64,000 nucleotides of DNA from Xiheimicrobium sp052034585 (GTDB lineage: Bacteria; Myxococcota; Myxococcia; Myxococcales; Myxococcaceae): assembly GCA_052034585.1 (NCBI GenBank), contig JBPOIJ010000001.1, positions 1-64,000 on the forward strand, written 5' to 3'. Below, piece after piece: positions 33,957 to 42,597 of the stretch. The position numbers and the translations under genes are program-made. Below the pieces are notes generated by a model. The model saw nothing but the letters and a program-made list of their open reading frames with translations. It had not been told where the DNA came from and did no database searches. How positions within the stretch are numbered: position 1 is the first letter of the stretch; the number at the start of each line of letters is the position of its first letter.

Positions 33957-34780
33957 CACGCCTCCGCCGTCAACTTCTTCACGTCGTCATCCGCAAGCCC
34001 GAAGGTGCTCTGAAGGAGCTCGAGCACCCGCAGCTCGGCCTTGCCTGGCGCGCCGTCAGCGTTCGCGATGCGCACCGCCAGCTGGTACGCCTTCCTGCGC
34101 TGAGCCCGGGTGGTGAGCCCGCGCGCGAGGAGCGCGAGCCGCTTGGGGAGCCCATCGGAGGCCAGGTTGGTGATCGCGTTCTTGAGCGCCGTCTCGGCGG
34201 TGACCCGATCGATCTCACGAAAGACGGGATCGCCCGCGAGGTTCTCGAACATCGCCATCAGCTCGGCCTCACGCACCACGCCGTCGGCGGCACCCACCAG
34301 CACCATCGTCTCGGTGTACAGCTGCTCCGGCGGCTCGCCGAGCACCTCGGCCAGCGACTCACCACGCTGCACGACGTCGATCACCCGCTGCACCTCGTCC
34401 TCCGAGATGCCGAGCGCCGCTTGAATCGTCTTGAGCAGGCCGAGCTCTTCTCGGGACGCCTTGCGATCGGCGAAGGCGACGCTGCTGGCGAGGCCGAAGG
34501 CGAGCAGCCGGTTCCGATGCTCCGGGAGCCGATCGCGCAGGCTCCCGAGCACGTCTTCGAGCTGCCGCGCGCCCGCCAGGCGACGCACGCTCGACTCCAC
34601 CAGCTCGTTGAGCGCCTCGGCGCTGGTGCCCTCGAACTCGGGCCGCTCGATGACCCGGGCGATGAGCACGCGAAGCTCGACCGGATCGACGTGGCCATCG
34701 GCGCTCGCCGCCAACAACATCGTCTCGATCAACGCCGCGTTGCGGTCCGCGCGGGACCGTTCGATCAGTTCACGTGCCAT
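33956..34780 (-). CDS. tandem TerB-like domain protein
   Basis: This 274-residue helical protein contains two TerB-like units, each with an acidic helix-loop-helix: SADGHVDPVELRVL near residue 27 and NADGAPGKAELRVL near 245. A middle segment (FADRKASREELGLL, AADGVVREAELMAM) adds similar motifs. TerB domains bind metal ions through such acidic residues and occur in stress-linked and envelope proteins. The ATG at 34780 lies 11 bases inside the 3' end of ttcA. No other ter genes are nearby, so tellurite resistance is not implied. Confidence 0.75.
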   Translation of the reverse strand: MARELIERSRADRNAALIETMLLAASADGHVDPVELRVLIARVIERPEFEGTSAEALNELVESSVRRLAGARQLEDVLGSLRDRLPEHRNRLLAFGLASSVAFADRKASREELGLLKTIQAALGISEDEVQRVIDVVQRGESLAEVLGEPPEQLYTETMVLVGAADGVVREAELMAMFENLAGDPVFREIDRVTAETALKNAITNLASDGLPKRLALLARGLTTRAQRRKAYQLAVRIANADGAPGKAELRVLELLQSTFGLADDDVKKLTAEA

Positions 34781-35615
34781 GGTGTTCCCCCCGGTCGCCG
34801 ACCTTCAACGGCACCAGCGACTCCGTCTTCAGCTGGAAACGCGCCGGCGCCTCTTCGGTCGGAGCCGACCACAGCTGCTTGTCCAGCAAGTGCGAGACGT
34901 GCAGGTTCCCCATCGCCGAGACGATGCTGCTCTTCACGTTGGGAATGTCCTTCGCGAGCTCTTCGACGAGCCGCTTCACCCGCTGCCGCTGGAGGTTCTC
35001 CTGAGAGCCGCAGAGATCGCACGGAATGATGGGGAACTTCGAGAGCTGGGCGAAGCGGGCGATGTCGCTCTCGTTCGCGTAGCAGAGCGGGCGAATCACC
35101 GTGTTCCGCCCGTCGTCGCTGTGGAGCAGAGGCGGCATGGTGGCCGAAGCGCCCGCGAAGAAGAGGTTCAGCAGATAGGTGTGGATGAGATCGTCGCGGT
35201 GGTGCCCGAGCGCGATCTTGTTGCAGCCGAGATCGACGGCGGCGTTGTAGAGAATGCCGCGGCGCAGCCGGCTGCAGAGCGAGCACTGGGTCTGCCCGGG
35301 CTTCAGCTTGTCGAGGACGATGGAGTACGTGTCTTCCTTCAGCATTCGGTACGCGTAGCCGTTCTCGCGTAGCCAGCCCTCGAGGAGATGCCCTGGGTAG
35401 CCCGGGTGGCCTTGATCGAGGTTCACCGCGACGAGCTCGAAGTGCACCGGGGCGCGCCGGCGCAGCTGCTCGAGGCCGTGCAGCATCGTGTACGAGTCCT
35501 TGCCGCCCGACAGACACACCATGACCCGATCGCCCTCGGCGATGAGGTTCCAGTCGGCCACGGCCTTGCCCATGGCGGACACGATGGTTTTTTCCAGTCT
35601 CTCGAGCTCGGTCAT
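34770..35615 (-). CDS. ttcA: tRNA 2-thiocytidine(32) synthetase TtcA
   Basis: This 281-residue protein is a PP-loop ATPase of the TtcA family. It has SGGKDSYTML (pyrophosphate loop), CSLCSRLRRGIL (the central cysteine pair) and CDLCGSQENLQR; TtcA binds an iron-sulfur cluster and thiolates C32 of some tRNAs. The family-typical IALGHHRDD is present. I chose the ATG at 35615 (MTELERLEK); the frame extends 14 codons upstream but those are not conserved in style. It is the first gene of the operon ttcA, TerB-like, PhnD-like, DJ-1. Confidence 0.92.
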   Translation of the reverse strand: MTELERLEKTIVSAMGKAVADWNLIAEGDRVMVCLSGGKDSYTMLHGLEQLRRRAPVHFELVAVNLDQGHPGYPGHLLEGWLRENGYAYRMLKEDTYSIVLDKLKPGQTQCSLCSRLRRGILYNAAVDLGCNKIALGHHRDDLIHTYLLNLFFAGASATMPPLLHSDDGRNTVIRPLCYANESDIARFAQLSKFPIIPCDLCGSQENLQRQRVKRLVEELAKDIPNVKSSIVSAMGNLHVSHLLDKQLWSAPTEEAPARFQLKTESLVPLKVGDRGEHHGT

Positions 35616-35747
35616 GGCTCTGCCCTGGGGTGCGCCGCGCGCGTAGCGCAATCCCACGCCCGTTGCTAGTCGCGTGCCCGCCTCGGGTGAACGGAGAAGC
35701 CCTCGCGTTTCTTTGCGTGCCTTCGCGCGCTCGGGTGTCTTCTGAGC

Positions 35748-38732
35748 GTGAAGCCGTCAGTGGTTCGTCGTCGGGTGGTCGAGGGGGCCCTGCTCCTTCG
35801 GCAAGGTGAGGACTTCGCGGCGCTCGAGCCGGTGCTGGTCGAGGTGCTCGAGGGCGTGGCGCCGACTGCTGAGCTGTTCCGACGGCTCAAGATCCTGCCT
35901 GCCTCGCCGCCGGTCGTGCGCACGCTGCTCCAGGCCGTCGCGAAGTCGATGCCGGAGGAGTGGAAGGAGACCTCGTCGTGGAACGAGGCGCTCGACGAGC
36001 TGCTCTTCACCCTCCCGAAGCCCTCGATGCTGGCGCCTCTTCTCGCGAGTGTGGGAGAGCCAGTGCGGACCAACCTCTGGTTCGCCTTGTCTCGCGCTGA
36101 GGTGACACTCTCGGACGCCCCTGACGACGCCCAGCTCGAAGCGATCGCCTCGTCGGTCCTCGAGGAGCGGAGCGACTTCTGTCTCGGTGCGCGGGTCGGG
36201 CACCAATCTCCCTGCTCGGTCGAGGTGCTCGGGTCGAACCCGCACTGGACGAGGGCGGTGCAGGCCGCGCTCACCCGCCTGCTCGCCCGCACCGACTCGA
36301 TTGGCCACCTCGAGGTCGTCGAGCCCCTTCTTCCCACGCTCGCGCCCGAGGTGGTGTTGCGAATCGCGACGCGGGTGAGTGGGGGCACCGACTCGGATCT
36401 CCTGGTGAACGACCTCGTCGAGCGACAGTCGCTCGAGGCCCTCGAGAGAGCCTTCTCGAAGTCGCTCTCCGACGAACCCTCCCTGCCGTTGGCGCGCGCG
36501 CTCGGGGAGCGCCTCTCCCGGGAAGGCCGGCCCTGGCCCGAAGCGCTGGTGCCGCGAACGTCGGTCGAGGACTTCACGACGGGTCCAGTGTGGAAGGTCA
36601 TTCTTCCCCGACTCGAGATCGGCGCGCGCGATCGGCTGCTCGCTGCGCAGTTCCCGCTCGATGGCGCGTTCTTCCGTGAGTACGCGACCCCAGGACTCTA
36701 CGCGGCCCTCGAGGCGTGGGCGCGACGCGCGCTCCAGCCATGGCTGACCGTCAGCCGGCAGCTCCGCCCTCCGTTGAGCGACGACGCCGTGCGCATCGTC
36801 GAGCACTTCCTCGACACGCCGACCTCCGACGGTCCGCTCTACGAGGTGTCGCAGTACCTCCCGTTCGGCCGCCTCCTCTCGCGCGCCAAGACGAACCCAG
36901 AGCTGGTGGGACGAGTGATCGCCCGATTGTCGGAGCGAGGCCTGTCCGACGACGACTTCTTCGACGCGCTCGAGACCTTCCCGTTGCCCGCCGACGCGCT
37001 GGCGCAGCGGTTGATGCAACGGCCGTGGTCGCCGCGCGTGCGTCCCCTCGCCGAGCGGCTCCCGCCGAGCCCGCATCGAACGTTCCTGACGGGCTCCGAG
37101 CTCAGCCGCTTCGTCGACGCGCCCGAGTTCGCCGCCCTGCGCCAGACGCTCGGCAAGTCGAGCGAGACCGTCGTTCGGCCTTCGACCTCCGACGGAATGC
37201 GCGCGGCCCTGTGGTTTCGGCCTGCGCTCGCCGAGTACTTGCCGAAGACCTTGGCGGCGACTGACGCGGTGCTGGCGCGGCTCGACGCCGGTGCGCTCAC
37301 CGAGCGGGAGCAGACACTCTTGCGCGACGCGCTCCTCGGTCGTCCTGCGCGAGAGGCGGCGCTCCCCCACGTCGAACCAGTCCTCGGCCTCAAACGGGAG
37401 GCTCAGCGCGCGCGTGAGTGGCTCGACGGAGGGGCCGAACAAGGGCTCCCGAAGGTCATCGCCTGGGTCGAGGCGGCGCTCGGCAAACCGAAGCTGCGCG
37501 AGCTCGCGCTCCAGATCGTCAGCCGGCACCCCAAGGTCTTCTCCAGGGCGACGAAGGCCGCCAACCTCGAGGGCTCGGCGGCAGCGGTCGCGCGGGCAGT
37601 TCACTCGGCTTCGGAGGCAGGCGTCGACTCCGCGCTCCTCGACGAGGCGCTCGAGGTCTGGAGGCGGACGCGTCATGGAGGACTCGGGCTCGCCCTCACG
37701 GAGGTGATGGACGTGCGGAGCGAGGCGACCTTCCAGGCGCTGATGGCCAAGAGCGAGCGCGGATTCCAGGCCGCGTGGATCGCCGCGGTGCAGGGTGGCG
37801 AACTGCGCGCAGCTGCCGACGCCATGCAGCGACGAACGACGACCCAGCACCTCCTCGACCGAATCTACCGGCTCTCGCTCGTTGCCAATGGACACCCCGC
37901 AGTGGGCGCCGCCCTCGTGCAGCTGGTCGAGTCCGGGGCGCTCGAAGGCGCGAAGAGCCGATATCTCGCACCGAACCTCGTCGACGCGCTGGCGCGGCAC
38001 GGTGACGAGAACACCCTGAAGGCGATCGGCGCGTGGGGCGAGACCCGCTTGTCGTCGGCCGGCAAGGTGGCGCTCGGCGAGAAGCTCACCAGGCCTGAAA
38101 GCGACGAGGCCGAGGCCCTGGTGAAGCGGCTCGCTCCGCTCCCGAGACGCACGAGCCCTCGCCTCCCGAAGGAGCGCGACCTCGTGGAGGCGTGGCTCGA
38201 CGGCGGGGAGAAGGCGCCCTGGCTCGAGGCGCTCTTCGCTCCCAAGCCGAAGACCGAGGCGCTCGCGGTGGCCGCCGACAAGCTGCTGGAGGCCGGTGAT
38301 CGACGCGGCGAGCTGCTCGTGGCGTGGTCGAAGGGTGACGAGGCCCAAGCGACGAAGCTCCTCACCAAGTGGGCGACGACCTGGGCGGGCCCGCTCTCGG
38401 CGCTCGCGCGGGTTCACGAGCTCGGGTTCTCGGGGCCGGCGGTGGTGACGCACTTCGTTCCCGGCCGAAAGATGGCCAAGTCACAGGAGTGGCTCGACGC
38501 GATTGCGTGTCCACAGCTTCGGGCGATCACCCACCTCGCGTTTCCTCGCGCGAGCCGTCACATGCTCTCGATGATCGAAGAAGCGGCGAAACATCGACTT
38601 CGCGTGGTCTGCGTTCCAGCGGCGAGCAAGGCCAAGGCCGAGGCGATCACCAAGGGAACGTCGGTGCGCGTGGTGACGGTGTTTCACGCCAAGGCGTTCT
38701 TCGCCGAGACGACGGTGCTTCCTCCCAGGTGA
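35748..38732 (+). CDS. large helical repeat protein, function unknown
   Basis: This 994-residue protein has no signal peptide. It is mostly helical with HEAT-like rhythm (repeated LxxxLARxxxE and EALVxRL segments). Near the C-terminus LLEAGDRRGELLVAWSKGDE followed by LLTKWATTWAGPL resembles a degenerate TIGR02996 segment like that in the 902-residue protein at 10768-13476. The last 100 residues (THFVPGRKMAKS, RVVCVPAASKAKAEA) look like a separate alpha/beta domain. The start is GTG. No enzyme motif is visible. It stands between divergent ttcA and the RNase D gene. Confidence 0.75.
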   Translation: MKPSVVRRRVVEGALLLRQGEDFAALEPVLVEVLEGVAPTAELFRRLKILPASPPVVRTLLQAVAKSMPEEWKETSSWNEALDELLFTLPKPSMLAPLLASVGEPVRTNLWFALSRAEVTLSDAPDDAQLEAIASSVLEERSDFCLGARVGHQSPCSVEVLGSNPHWTRAVQAALTRLLARTDSIGHLEVVEPLLPTLAPEVVLRIATRVSGGTDSDLLVNDLVERQSLEALERAFSKSLSDEPSLPLARALGERLSREGRPWPEALVPRTSVEDFTTGPVWKVILPRLEIGARDRLLAAQFPLDGAFFREYATPGLYAALEAWARRALQPWLTVSRQLRPPLSDDAVRIVEHFLDTPTSDGPLYEVSQYLPFGRLLSRAKTNPELVGRVIARLSERGLSDDDFFDALETFPLPADALAQRLMQRPWSPRVRPLAERLPPSPHRTFLTGSELSRFVDAPEFAALRQTLGKSSETVVRPSTSDGMRAALWFRPALAEYLPKTLAATDAVLARLDAGALTEREQTLLRDALLGRPAREAALPHVEPVLGLKREAQRAREWLDGGAEQGLPKVIAWVEAALGKPKLRELALQIVSRHPKVFSRATKAANLEGSAAAVARAVHSASEAGVDSALLDEALEVWRRTRHGGLGLALTEVMDVRSEATFQALMAKSERGFQAAWIAAVQGGELRAAADAMQRRTTTQHLLDRIYRLSLVANGHPAVGAALVQLVESGALEGAKSRYLAPNLVDALARHGDENTLKAIGAWGETRLSSAGKVALGEKLTRPESDEAEALVKRLAPLPRRTSPRLPKERDLVEAWLDGGEKAPWLEALFAPKPKTEALAVAADKLLEAGDRRGELLVAWSKGDEAQATKLLTKWATTWAGPLSALARVHELGFSGPAVVTHFVPGRKMAKSQEWLDAIACPQLRAITHLAFPRASRHMLSMIEEAAKHRLRVVCVPAASKAKAEAITKGTSVRVVTVFHAKAFFAETTVLPPR

Positions 38733-38795
38733 GAGGAGGAACGGAGGACGCGAACGCCGGTAGCCCTCCTCATCGGTTGTTGCTAGTCGACCCGC

Positions 38796-39947
38796 GTGCC
38801 GATTCCCGAAGTCGCCGTCGACGTCACCCGCTCGTCTCACCTCGAAGAAGTGCAGGCCGCGACCGCCTCCGTGCGCGAGCTGGCCATCGACGTGGAAGCG
38901 GACTCCATGCATCACTTCCGCGCGAGCCTGTGCTTCGTGCAGGTCGGCACCGACGCGCGCATCTTCCTGCTCGACACGCTCGTGCCCGAGGTGAAGGTCG
39001 CGGCCCTCGCCGAGCTCTTCGCCGACCCGAACCGAACGAAGATCTTCCACGCCGCCGGCGGCGATCTCCAGTACCTCGCCGAGGCCGGCATTCGGGTGAG
39101 CGGTCTCTTCGACACCCACCGCGCGGCGACGCTCCTCAACTGGCCGAAGGTGGGCCTGGGCGATCTGGTGAAGGAGAAGCTCGGCGCGACGCTGATGAAG
39201 GAGCACCAGCAAGCGGACTTCTCGGTTCGCCCGCTCCCGCCCGAGCTGCGCGCCTACATCGCCGACGACGTGCGCTACCTCACCGAGCTCGGACGAATCG
39301 TTCGCAAGGCCTGCGTCGACGCCGACGTGCTCGAGGAAGTGCTGCTCGACTGCGATCGAATGTGCGCCGAGGCGCAGGTGCGGCCCGATCTCGCGAACGT
39401 CGAGCTGAAGATCCCCACCCAGGGCCTCAACCCGAAGCAGCAGGTCCTCGCCAAGGCGATCGCCAAGAAGCTGCACGCGCTGCGGCTCACCCTCGCGGAG
39501 CAGGAAGATCTCCCGATGGGGCGCGTCCTCTCGAACACCGCGCTCGGCGAGCTGGCGGCGAAGGCGCCCACCCAGGCCAAGGAGATCGCGCGCATCAAGA
39601 ACGTGCGTGGTCAGTTCGCCCGCGAGCATGGGGAGCAGGTCGTCGCCCTCGTCCGCGAGTGCATCGAGGCGCAGCGGGCCGGGGCCCTCGACGCCGAAGA
39701 CGCCGAGAAGCGTGAGCGCGAGCCGGGGAAACGTCGGCGAGTCGAGGCGCTGCTGGCCTTCCGGAAGGACGCGGCCGCCACGCGGAAGGTCACCGGCTCG
39801 GTCGTGCTCTCGAACCCGCTCGTGGAGGAGATCGCGTCGCTCAACCCGCGAGAGGTGGAGGCCCTCGGCACGCTCCGGTTCTTCGGCGCCAAGCGGCTCG
39901 CGCTCTACGGGCGGGGGATCATCGCGACGCTCGACGCCGTTCGGTGA
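38796..39947 (+). CDS. rnd: ribonuclease D
   Basis: This 383-residue protein matches RNase D in length and layout. The N-terminal 3'-5' exonuclease domain has the DEDDy motifs: IDVEADSM (Exo I), HAAGGDLQYL (Exo II) and YIADDVRYL (Exo III, Tyr four residues before Asp). Two helical HRDC-like regions follow. RNase D trims the 3' ends of tRNA precursors and other small RNAs. The start is GTG at 38796. Its TGA shares its A with the ATG of the AEC transporter. Confidence 0.92.
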   Translation: MPIPEVAVDVTRSSHLEEVQAATASVRELAIDVEADSMHHFRASLCFVQVGTDARIFLLDTLVPEVKVAALAELFADPNRTKIFHAAGGDLQYLAEAGIRVSGLFDTHRAATLLNWPKVGLGDLVKEKLGATLMKEHQQADFSVRPLPPELRAYIADDVRYLTELGRIVRKACVDADVLEEVLLDCDRMCAEAQVRPDLANVELKIPTQGLNPKQQVLAKAIAKKLHALRLTLAEQEDLPMGRVLSNTALGELAAKAPTQAKEIARIKNVRGQFAREHGEQVVALVRECIEAQRAGALDAEDAEKREREPGKRRRVEALLAFRKDAAATRKVTGSVVLSNPLVEEIASLNPREVEALGTLRFFGAKRLALYGRGIIATLDAVR

Positions 39948-40852
39948 TGTTCGCGCTGCTCCTCGGGTGCTTCGTCGTCGGCGCGGTGCTCCGCCGGATT
40001 CCCTCGGTGCCCGCCGCCTTCATTCGCCGGCTCAACCAGGTCGTGCTCGCGGTTTTTCTTCCGGCGCTGGTGCTGAGGACGGTGCACGCAGTCGAGTTTC
40101 AGGCGCGGTACGTCGTGGCAGCCGCGGTGCTCTGGGCGCTCTTTGGGCTGGCGGCCGCGGTCGCGGTGTTGGCGGTGAAGCGCGGCTGGGCGTCACGGGA
40201 GGTCGCGGGCGCGGCGGCGCTCAGCACCGGCCTCGGCAACACCGCCTTCATCGGAGTGCCGTTGGTCGAGGCGCTCGCTGGTCCGACGGCGGTGGGCGCC
40301 GCGGCGATGATCGATCAGCTCGGCAGCTTCCTCGTCTTCGCGGTCGGCGCGGTGCCCTTCGCGATGACGATCGGCGGAGCTGGCGCCAACGTTCGCACCG
40401 TCCTCCGTCGCATCGTCACCTTTCCTCCCTTTCTCGCCCTCGCAGCGGCGATCGCGCTTCGGCCGGTCGCCTTTCCGGAGGTGATGGAGACGACGCTCGG
40501 GCTCCTGTCCAAGCTGCTCACCCCGACCGCGCTCGTCTGCGTCGGGTGGCAGCTCGAGTGGAGCGGTCTTCGCGGGAACGCGAAGGTGGTGGCGCTGGGG
40601 TTGGGCTGGAAGCTCTTCGCCGCGCCTGCGGTGATGCTGCTCGTGTTGCTGCTCGTGGGCGGCCCGTACGGATTGCTCGAGCACGTCGCGGTGGCGCAGG
40701 CGGCGATGGCGCCGATGGTGACCGCGGCGGTGCTCGCGGCGGAGAACCGGCTGGCGGCGCCGATCTCCGCGGCGCTCGCGGCGGTCGGAGCGGTGCTCTC
40801 GTTCGCGACGGTGCCGCTGTGGTTCACGCTCGCGCAACGTGTGCTCGCCTGA
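39947..40852 (+). CDS. AEC (auxin efflux carrier) family transporter
   Basis: This 301-residue membrane protein has about ten helices in two inverted halves, as in the AEC/bile-acid-sodium-symporter superfamily. Family features include the N-terminal GCFVVGAVLRR, LNQVVLAVFLPALVL and the STGLGNTAFIGVPLVEAL crossover motif. Bacterial members export malonate, malate or similar anions; the substrate here is unknown. I chose the ATG at 39947 (TGATG junction with rnd). Confidence 0.88.
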   Translation: MFALLLGCFVVGAVLRRIPSVPAAFIRRLNQVVLAVFLPALVLRTVHAVEFQARYVVAAAVLWALFGLAAAVAVLAVKRGWASREVAGAAALSTGLGNTAFIGVPLVEALAGPTAVGAAAMIDQLGSFLVFAVGAVPFAMTIGGAGANVRTVLRRIVTFPPFLALAAAIALRPVAFPEVMETTLGLLSKLLTPTALVCVGWQLEWSGLRGNAKVVALGLGWKLFAAPAVMLLVLLLVGGPYGLLEHVAVAQAAMAPMVTAAVLAAENRLAAPISAALAAVGAVLSFATVPLWFTLAQRVLA

Positions 40853-41269
40853 CACCGCAATCGCGCACCGCTTCACTTTCTTGAATGTCTCGTTCACCGT
40901 AAAAACCACAGTTTTTCGCTCGTCTTAGGAAAGTCCGCTGGGTGAGCGGGCCGACGCGGCGTCCTCGTATGCGGTCCGAGTCGACAGTCGCGAGCGAACT
41001 CGGTTCCTCGGCATGTTCCTCGTCACCACCGGACCTCGCGGCTCTGTGGTGCTGCGACGACTGCCTTCGCTTGGGCGCTTGGATTCGACCTCGAGCGGCT
41101 GGGCTCGCCGAGGGAACCGGCGGAGCGAGATTCACGTTCGAGGCGGCCGCCGTTCCTTGCCGCCGAACCACGCCCGCGGCCCAGCCTTGATCGACGCCAG
41201 CCCGCGCAAGTCGTTTCGTTCAGGCCACGGCGGCGCTGAGCCAGTTGGATCAGGCCCGGCGCCGAGTGA
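40853..41269. other. 417-base convergent intergenic region without a supported gene
   Basis: Open frames here have no family features and odd composition. The left part (about 40870-40930) is AT-rich relative to the rest of the window and contains the AAAAAC/GTTTTT inverted repeat. The remainder holds nothing I recognise on either strand. Confidence 0.5.
40901..40916. terminator. possible bidirectional terminator hairpin
   Basis: AAAAAC-CACA-GTTTTT is a perfect 6-bp inverted repeat with a 4-base loop, located 49 bases after the AEC transporter stop in a convergent gap. The T-rich arm would read as a U-run on either strand, but the stem is short and weak. Confidence 0.35.
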
Positions 41270-42529
41270 TCAGCGCAGGGTGAAGACGGTCACCCGTGAC
41301 GCCGAGGTGAAGAGCAGCACGATGTGCGTGCCCTGCGCCGAGTCGACCCGAATCGCCTTGAAGCTCTGCTGGAGCACCGTCTGCTGCGTCGCCGGAACGA
41401 GCGAGCGCGCATTCCACCCATCGAGGAGCGTGTTCACCTGCCCAGGCGTCAACACCGCGCCGAGGGTGCCGGCGACGTTGGCCTGCTGCATCCACCCGCG
41501 GGCGGCGAGGTCGACGGTGACGTTGCGGTTGTCGAACAGGCCGTAGGCCGAGAAGGAGACGCTCTTCCCCGACGGCGGGATGATGGCGGCGAGCGCCTGG
41601 GTGAGCGCGGTGAGATCGTCGGGCGAAGCGAACAGCGCGGGCACCTGATGCGGCAGGCCGCAGCGGCTCACCTGGCGGTAGGTTCCGCAGGCGCCGAAGT
41701 CGGTCGTGCCGATCGGCGTCGCCTCGAGGCAGGCCTTCACCTCGGGCGTGCAGCTCGCAGCCGGCCACACCTCGTACGGGTCGCCGGTCGTGAGCGCGAT
41801 CTTTCGCACGGCGGCCGACAGCGTCGCGGTCTTGGTTCGGAGCGTTCCCGTTGGCGCGGTCGCTTTGAACTGCACCCGCTTGGCGTTGGTGGCCGGAGCG
41901 TCGAGGGCCGACACCAGCGCATCGAAGGAGAAGTCGACGTCGTACTCTCCCTGGACGGCGCGCTCCGCGAACTGCGCCTGGTTCGACACCGAGCTCAGCA
42001 CGGACGAGGCGGTGCGCGCGAAGCCTCGATAGGTCAGGCCACCACGGGCGAAGACGGGCGACACCTCGGGCCGAACCACGATGCGGGTCGAGCCGCTGAT
42101 GCCGACGAAGCGCGGCTCGAGATCGAGGCCCACCGTCACCGGCCGGGTGGAGCCGACCGGCGTCACGTTCACGAGCAGCTTGAGACCGGAGAGCACGGTG
42201 TTGAGCTCGGAGCGCGAGTCGACCGACACCTCGAACGCGCGCGGCCCCACCACCGTCGCCTGGCCGAAGGCGTCGTCGGGGACGAAGGAGAAGACCTCGG
42301 AGAGGTCCTTGTTCGTCGTCGCGCTCAACACCCAGCGCGTCTCGCTGCCCACCTGCCGCGGCTCGAGCACCGCCTTCGCCGTCACCGTCAAACCGGAGCC
42401 GGTGCCCTTCACGTTCGCCAGCTCGGCGTCCGCGACCGCCTCGAAGTCGTCGTCGAACGCCTCGTTCACCGAAGAAGCCCCGACGCCGCAGCCCAACAAC
42501 CCCACCACCCCGAGCGCCATCAATCGCAT
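41270..42529 (-). CDS. lipoprotein, function unknown
   Basis: This 419-residue protein has a very short signal peptide with lipobox LLGC at residues 11-14. The mature part is beta-rich and repeats the phrase VTVxLDL/VxV, with a late cluster of cysteines (CTPEVKAC, CGTYRQVSRC). No known domain is recognised; similar lipoproteins are frequent in myxobacteria. It stands alone: a 68-base gap to the cysteine-rich lipoprotein gene upstream and a 417-base empty gap downstream. Confidence 0.75.
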   Translation of the reverse strand: MRLMALGVVGLLGCGVGASSVNEAFDDDFEAVADAELANVKGTGSGLTVTAKAVLEPRQVGSETRWVLSATTNKDLSEVFSFVPDDAFGQATVVGPRAFEVSVDSRSELNTVLSGLKLLVNVTPVGSTRPVTVGLDLEPRFVGISGSTRIVVRPEVSPVFARGGLTYRGFARTASSVLSSVSNQAQFAERAVQGEYDVDFSFDALVSALDAPATNAKRVQFKATAPTGTLRTKTATLSAAVRKIALTTGDPYEVWPAASCTPEVKACLEATPIGTTDFGACGTYRQVSRCGLPHQVPALFASPDDLTALTQALAAIIPPSGKSVSFSAYGLFDNRNVTVDLAARGWMQQANVAGTLGAVLTPGQVNTLLDGWNARSLVPATQQTVLQQSFKAIRVDSAQGTHIVLLFTSASRVTVFTLR

Positions 42530-42597
42530 GGCGCGCTCCTATAGTGTGCGACACGACCCGACAAGACCGAAGGCAACTGCCTGAAACCGCGGAGCTT

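Noticed and set aside
33956..34780. Tellurite resistance determinant
   Set aside because: TerB-like domains occur in many contexts and no terA, terC, terD or terE is nearby.
35757..38453. 898-codon minus-strand frame opposite the large helical protein
   Set aside because: Composition is shadow-like (Arg, Glu, His runs) and no family pattern is visible.
38734..38778. GAGGAGG/CCTCCTC pairing between the large protein and rnd
   Set aside because: The loop is long and there is no T-run; purine-rich sequence alone could explain it.
40942..41190. 82-codon plus-strand frame in the empty gap
   Set aside because: No ribosome-binding site, no family and arginine/alanine-rich shadow-like composition.
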